Assembly: GCA_035283685.1 (NCBI GenBank)
Contig: DATETJ010000011.1
Coordinates: forward strand, 95,994-159,993
Direction of reading: 5' to 3'
DNA length: 64,000 nucleotides
Source: Candidatus Bathyarchaeia archaeon
GTDB taxonomy: Archaea; Thermoproteota; Bathyarchaeia; Bathyarchaeales; Bathyarchaeaceae
Below the pieces are notes generated by a model. The model did no database searches, was not told where the DNA came from, and saw nothing but the letters and a program-made list of their open reading frames with translations. Positions 61,842-64,000 of the stretch are shown here, piece by piece; position 1 is the stretch's first letter, and each line of letters begins with the position of its first letter. A program made the translations under genes and the position numbers.

Positions 61842-62951
61842 CTAACTCTTCTTGAAACTTAATCTTAGCGGCTTAAGTAGCCTCAGGAAATTGTCTGAAA
61901 ACACGCTCGAATACATGAAACCCCGGCGCATCAGAACAAAAATGCCGTAGAAATGGACAAGAATTAGAGCCAGTAGAGCGCCTACGTATGATTTGCTATC
62001 TCTTAGTTTGATCGCAAAGTAAATGAAATTGCTCATGCATCTTGATATGAAGGCAAACCACGACAGTTTAAGACCCAATCTCTTGATCCTGTAGAATAAC
62101 AGGTACTCCTCAAACTTTATCTGAAAGACCTTGAACCAATCCCCTCCGCGCCTTGGGACCTGAGATGCATAATCTCCAAATATATGATAGTTGAATGGCC
62201 CACAACCATTATACTCGCAAACTTCAAATCCTCTGAGGACTGCGACTGTCGCCAGAAAAGCTTCAAACCGATACGGGTTCAATGAGTCCTCATATACATA
62301 CAGTTCGCGAATCGCTTCCCTTCTGAATGACATATTTCCTGCCCAGAAATTTATCGACTTGCTCTTGTTAGTCTGAGGACGCCCAAAGATTTTCCCACTT
62401 ATGCTCAGCCCTACATCGTAGTTTTCAAATCCCTTTGTAGACCGATCCAACACCCAGTTAATAGGCCTGCCAAGGCTCCTGAACGTGTTCGATATTATGT
62501 CCCTGTATTTATCTTGCCTGAAGACCCTACTTACAGAACAATCAGTTTTCCTTGCTGCGAGATTCTCATTCACAAAGTAGACACACTCACCCGTCAACCC
62601 GCCTAGGTTATGATTTTGTGTGTACTCTTTCACGTGCTTCTCTATGAAGTCTCTGGGGGGAATAGTATCATCCTCAGTGAAAACTATAATACTGCCTTTG
62701 GCATTTCTTAAGCCGATATTGAAACCTCTGCTGATGTAGCCTTGTTTCTGCAGGAACAATCTTAGCTCAAGATTTTTCTTCTGGCTCTGGATGACTTTTT
62801 CCGAATTGTCGCCACTTGGTTTCAGAACCACTAACACCTCGAAGTTCTTGTAGCTTTGACTAGCTAACGCCTTCAAAACACATGGAAGAAAATAATCCCT
62901 TCTAAACGTAGGCAAAATGACAGAAACAAGCGGATCGAATGCTTCTTCCAT
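61842..62951 (-). CDS. Family-2 glycosyltransferase
   Basis: A 369-residue glycosyltransferase. The GT-A domain has VSVILPTFRRDYFLP at the N-terminus, YISRGFNIGLRNAKGSIIVF, the FTEDDTIPP metal motif (EDD in place of DxD), and WAGNMSFRREAIRELYVYED acceptor loop. Two hydrophobic helices near the C-terminus (SYVGALLALILVHFYGIFVL) anchor it. It adds a sugar to a lipid-linked or surface glycan. GCGCGC at 62969 lies just upstream of its start. Confidence 0.9.
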   Translation of the reverse strand: MEEAFDPLVSVILPTFRRDYFLPCVLKALASQSYKNFEVLVVLKPSGDNSEKVIQSQKKNLELRLFLQKQGYISRGFNIGLRNAKGSIIVFTEDDTIPPRDFIEKHVKEYTQNHNLGGLTGECVYFVNENLAARKTDCSVSRVFRQDKYRDIISNTFRSLGRPINWVLDRSTKGFENYDVGLSISGKIFGRPQTNKSKSINFWAGNMSFRREAIRELYVYEDSLNPYRFEAFLATVAVLRGFEVCEYNGCGPFNYHIFGDYASQVPRRGGDWFKVFQIKFEEYLLFYRIKRLGLKLSWFAFISRCMSNFIYFAIKLRDSKSYVGALLALILVHFYGIFVLMRRGFMYSSVFSDNFLRLLKPLRLSFKKS

Positions 62952-63067
62952 GTGCAGTTCCTCCTATCGCGCGCACTCAATCGGTTCAGATCAATGAGCA
63001 GCAAAGCACTCAATGCGGTAATGCGCGTAAATTGACAGCCTACGTGATAAACTTGTACGACGCGACA

Positions 63068-63778
63068 CTATGCTTGCTTCTTTGGATTGACTTCAGTTCT
63101 CTCAAAGCGCATCACTAATCCAGCGCTGCTTGGAAATGTCGCTTCAATCTTTCGTTCCGAGAACCAATTTAGTTTCCAAGGCAAGAATAGACTCCTCCAC
63201 TCTTCGAGTGATCGCTCCCAATAGCCTTTGTCAGATTCTTTCTGCCCTACCCCTTCAGCCAAGATTATGATCGCCCTTGGTCCGCATACCCTTTTTATTT
63301 CTGAGACAGCTTTGCTCAGCTGTTTTGGGTATACATGCTGGAGGACCGTCCAGCTTACGCACAGGTCGAAGTAACCATTTGGAAACGGTAATTCTTGAGC
63401 TCTGACCTTGTGAAAGCGAATACTTGGATGAAGTTTCATCGCTTGTGCGAGGAGAACCGATTCCGGCTCAATTGCGTGATGTTCACTAGAGTGATCAGCG
63501 ATCCATGGAGTGAGACGCCCATATCCACAACCAATTTCAAGTGACCTTTCTGCGTGATAGTTCGCAATTGCCTTGTTTAGAAGAAGGACTTCTGCATACA
63601 AACGGGCGCTAAATTGTGGTAATCCTGCTCCTTCTGCTCCCCAATCGCATACGACATTTTCGAAAGTGAATGGAACCCGTTTTTCGATGTATCTACACCT
63701 GATGTACGGAAGTGTTTCCTGAGGTTTCCTAATGCCTTTGACAAGCAATTCCCAAGTTTTTCTTACTCTCGAACGCAA
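63068..63778 (-). CDS. Class I SAM methyltransferase
   Basis: A 236-residue methyltransferase. SAM motif I is SLEIGCGYGRLTPWIADH, the acidic motif II is near HAIEPESVLL, and FDLCVSWTVLQHVYPKQLSK marks motif IV. N-terminal and C-terminal parts are unassigned. In this cluster it most likely methylates a sugar, a nucleotide sugar or a glycan. It follows the truncated glycosyltransferase in the same orientation. Confidence 0.88.
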   Translation of the reverse strand: MRSRVRKTWELLVKGIRKPQETLPYIRCRYIEKRVPFTFENVVCDWGAEGAGLPQFSARLYAEVLLLNKAIANYHAERSLEIGCGYGRLTPWIADHSSEHHAIEPESVLLAQAMKLHPSIRFHKVRAQELPFPNGYFDLCVSWTVLQHVYPKQLSKAVSEIKRVCGPRAIIILAEGVGQKESDKGYWERSLEEWRSLFLPWKLNWFSERKIEATFPSSAGLVMRFERTEVNPKKQA

Positions 63779-63794
63779 CAGGGCACCTACTCCT

Positions 63795-64000
63795 TTAGCC
63801 CTGAGGTGAATTGCTCAATAACTCACTCACTATTGATGCCATCCTACTTCTGAATCTGACCACAGAAAATCCCTGAGCTCTTTCCGCAACTGCTTCAGTG
63901 AGGTTTTGCCTTAGAGCCTTGCTGTTAAGAATATTGGTGACGTCTTGTGCCGCCTCTTCGGCGGTCTCAAAAGCATAACCGTATATTTCTTGTTTTTTTT
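63795..64000 (-). CDS. C-terminal end of a glycosyltransferase, cut by window edge
   Basis: The frame is open to the window end and stops at TAA 63795-63797. It reads YGYAFETAEEAAQDVTNILN, then SKALRQNLTEAVAERAQGFS, ending in a helix ending SNSPQG. That fits the last helices of a GT4/GT-B glycosyltransferase (glycos_transf_1), after the G-x-E acceptor motif. The main part lies beyond the window. Confidence 0.6.
   Translation of the reverse strand, partial: KKQEIYGYAFETAEEAAQDVTNILNSKALRQNLTEAVAERAQGFSVVRFRSRMASIVSELLSNSPQG

Noticed and set aside
1-64000. CRISPR arrays, rRNA genes, complete tRNA genes, insertion sequences
   Set aside because: I looked for regular repeat-spacer patterns, tRNA arms and transposase motifs and found none that hold up.

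Overview
The window is archaeal. It encodes ribosomal proteins found only in archaea and eukaryotes (eL33/L35Ae and eS30), a lone TRAM-domain protein, an adenosine-specific kinase of the DUF355 family, an Lrp-type regulator, an archaeosortase with candidate sorted proteins, and an archaeal-type RNase P RNA that I could fold by eye (P1 pairing plus conserved core). Gene style and the set of families fit the Bathyarchaeia or a related Thermoproteota lineage. That placement is an inference, since no 16S rRNA gene is present.

Layout. 0-7.5 kb: small zinc/iron proteins, TRAM, eL33, a UbiA prenyltransferase, then a metabolic block of two 2-hydroxyacyl-CoA dehydratase subunits, a ketopantoate-reductase-like dehydrogenase and a divergent acyl-CoA dehydrogenase. 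Together these look like the reductive branch of amino-acid fermentation. 7.5-15 kb: a DUF72 protein, a solute-binding protein whose lobes are in circularly permuted order and which ends in a FIMAH domain, two paralogous small proteins each next to a DUF72 relic, a surface protein with a PEFPLG tail, an Lrp regulator and a diaminopimelate-decarboxylase-like enzyme. 15-18.5 kb: a HEPN-like protein facing a PD-(D/E)XK-like protein, a non-coding repeat region and the RNase P RNA gene. 18.5-29.4 kb: an FtsX/LolD-type ABC exporter, an amidohydrolase, eS30, an operon of a sortase-like pseudoenzyme with a glycosyltransferase and a bactofilin-like protein, an adenosine kinase and an asparagine-synthetase-like protein. 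29.4-30.65 kb is decayed gene debris.

The most interesting block is 30.6-38.7 kb. A 33-residue Cys-rich peptide with its own TATA box is followed by a PqqD-type peptide-recognition protein, a SPASM radical SAM enzyme, a methyltransferase and a nitroreductase. Two CapK/PaaK-like AMP ligases flank the set, and a GNAT-like acyltransferase lies at its edge. This is a candidate archaeal RiPP (ribosomally made, modified peptide) pathway that I cannot assign to a named class.

39-45.6 kb holds two PhoU/TrkA_C proteins divergent from an MgtE/SLC41 transporter, a small DUF1059 protein, a secreted protein and degenerating DNA. 45.6-64 kb is almost entirely on the minus strand and is devoted to the cell surface: nucleotidyltransferase and kinase, a dockerin-bearing beta-helix protein, a Wzx-like flippase, an archaeosortase-EpsI-like fusion with small membrane partners, a GH5 glycosidase, glycosyltransferases, an epimerase and sugar-type methyltransferases. 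One FkbM methyltransferase there is broken by an in-frame stop. A GCGCGC motif recurs in the gaps between genes, often just upstream of starts.
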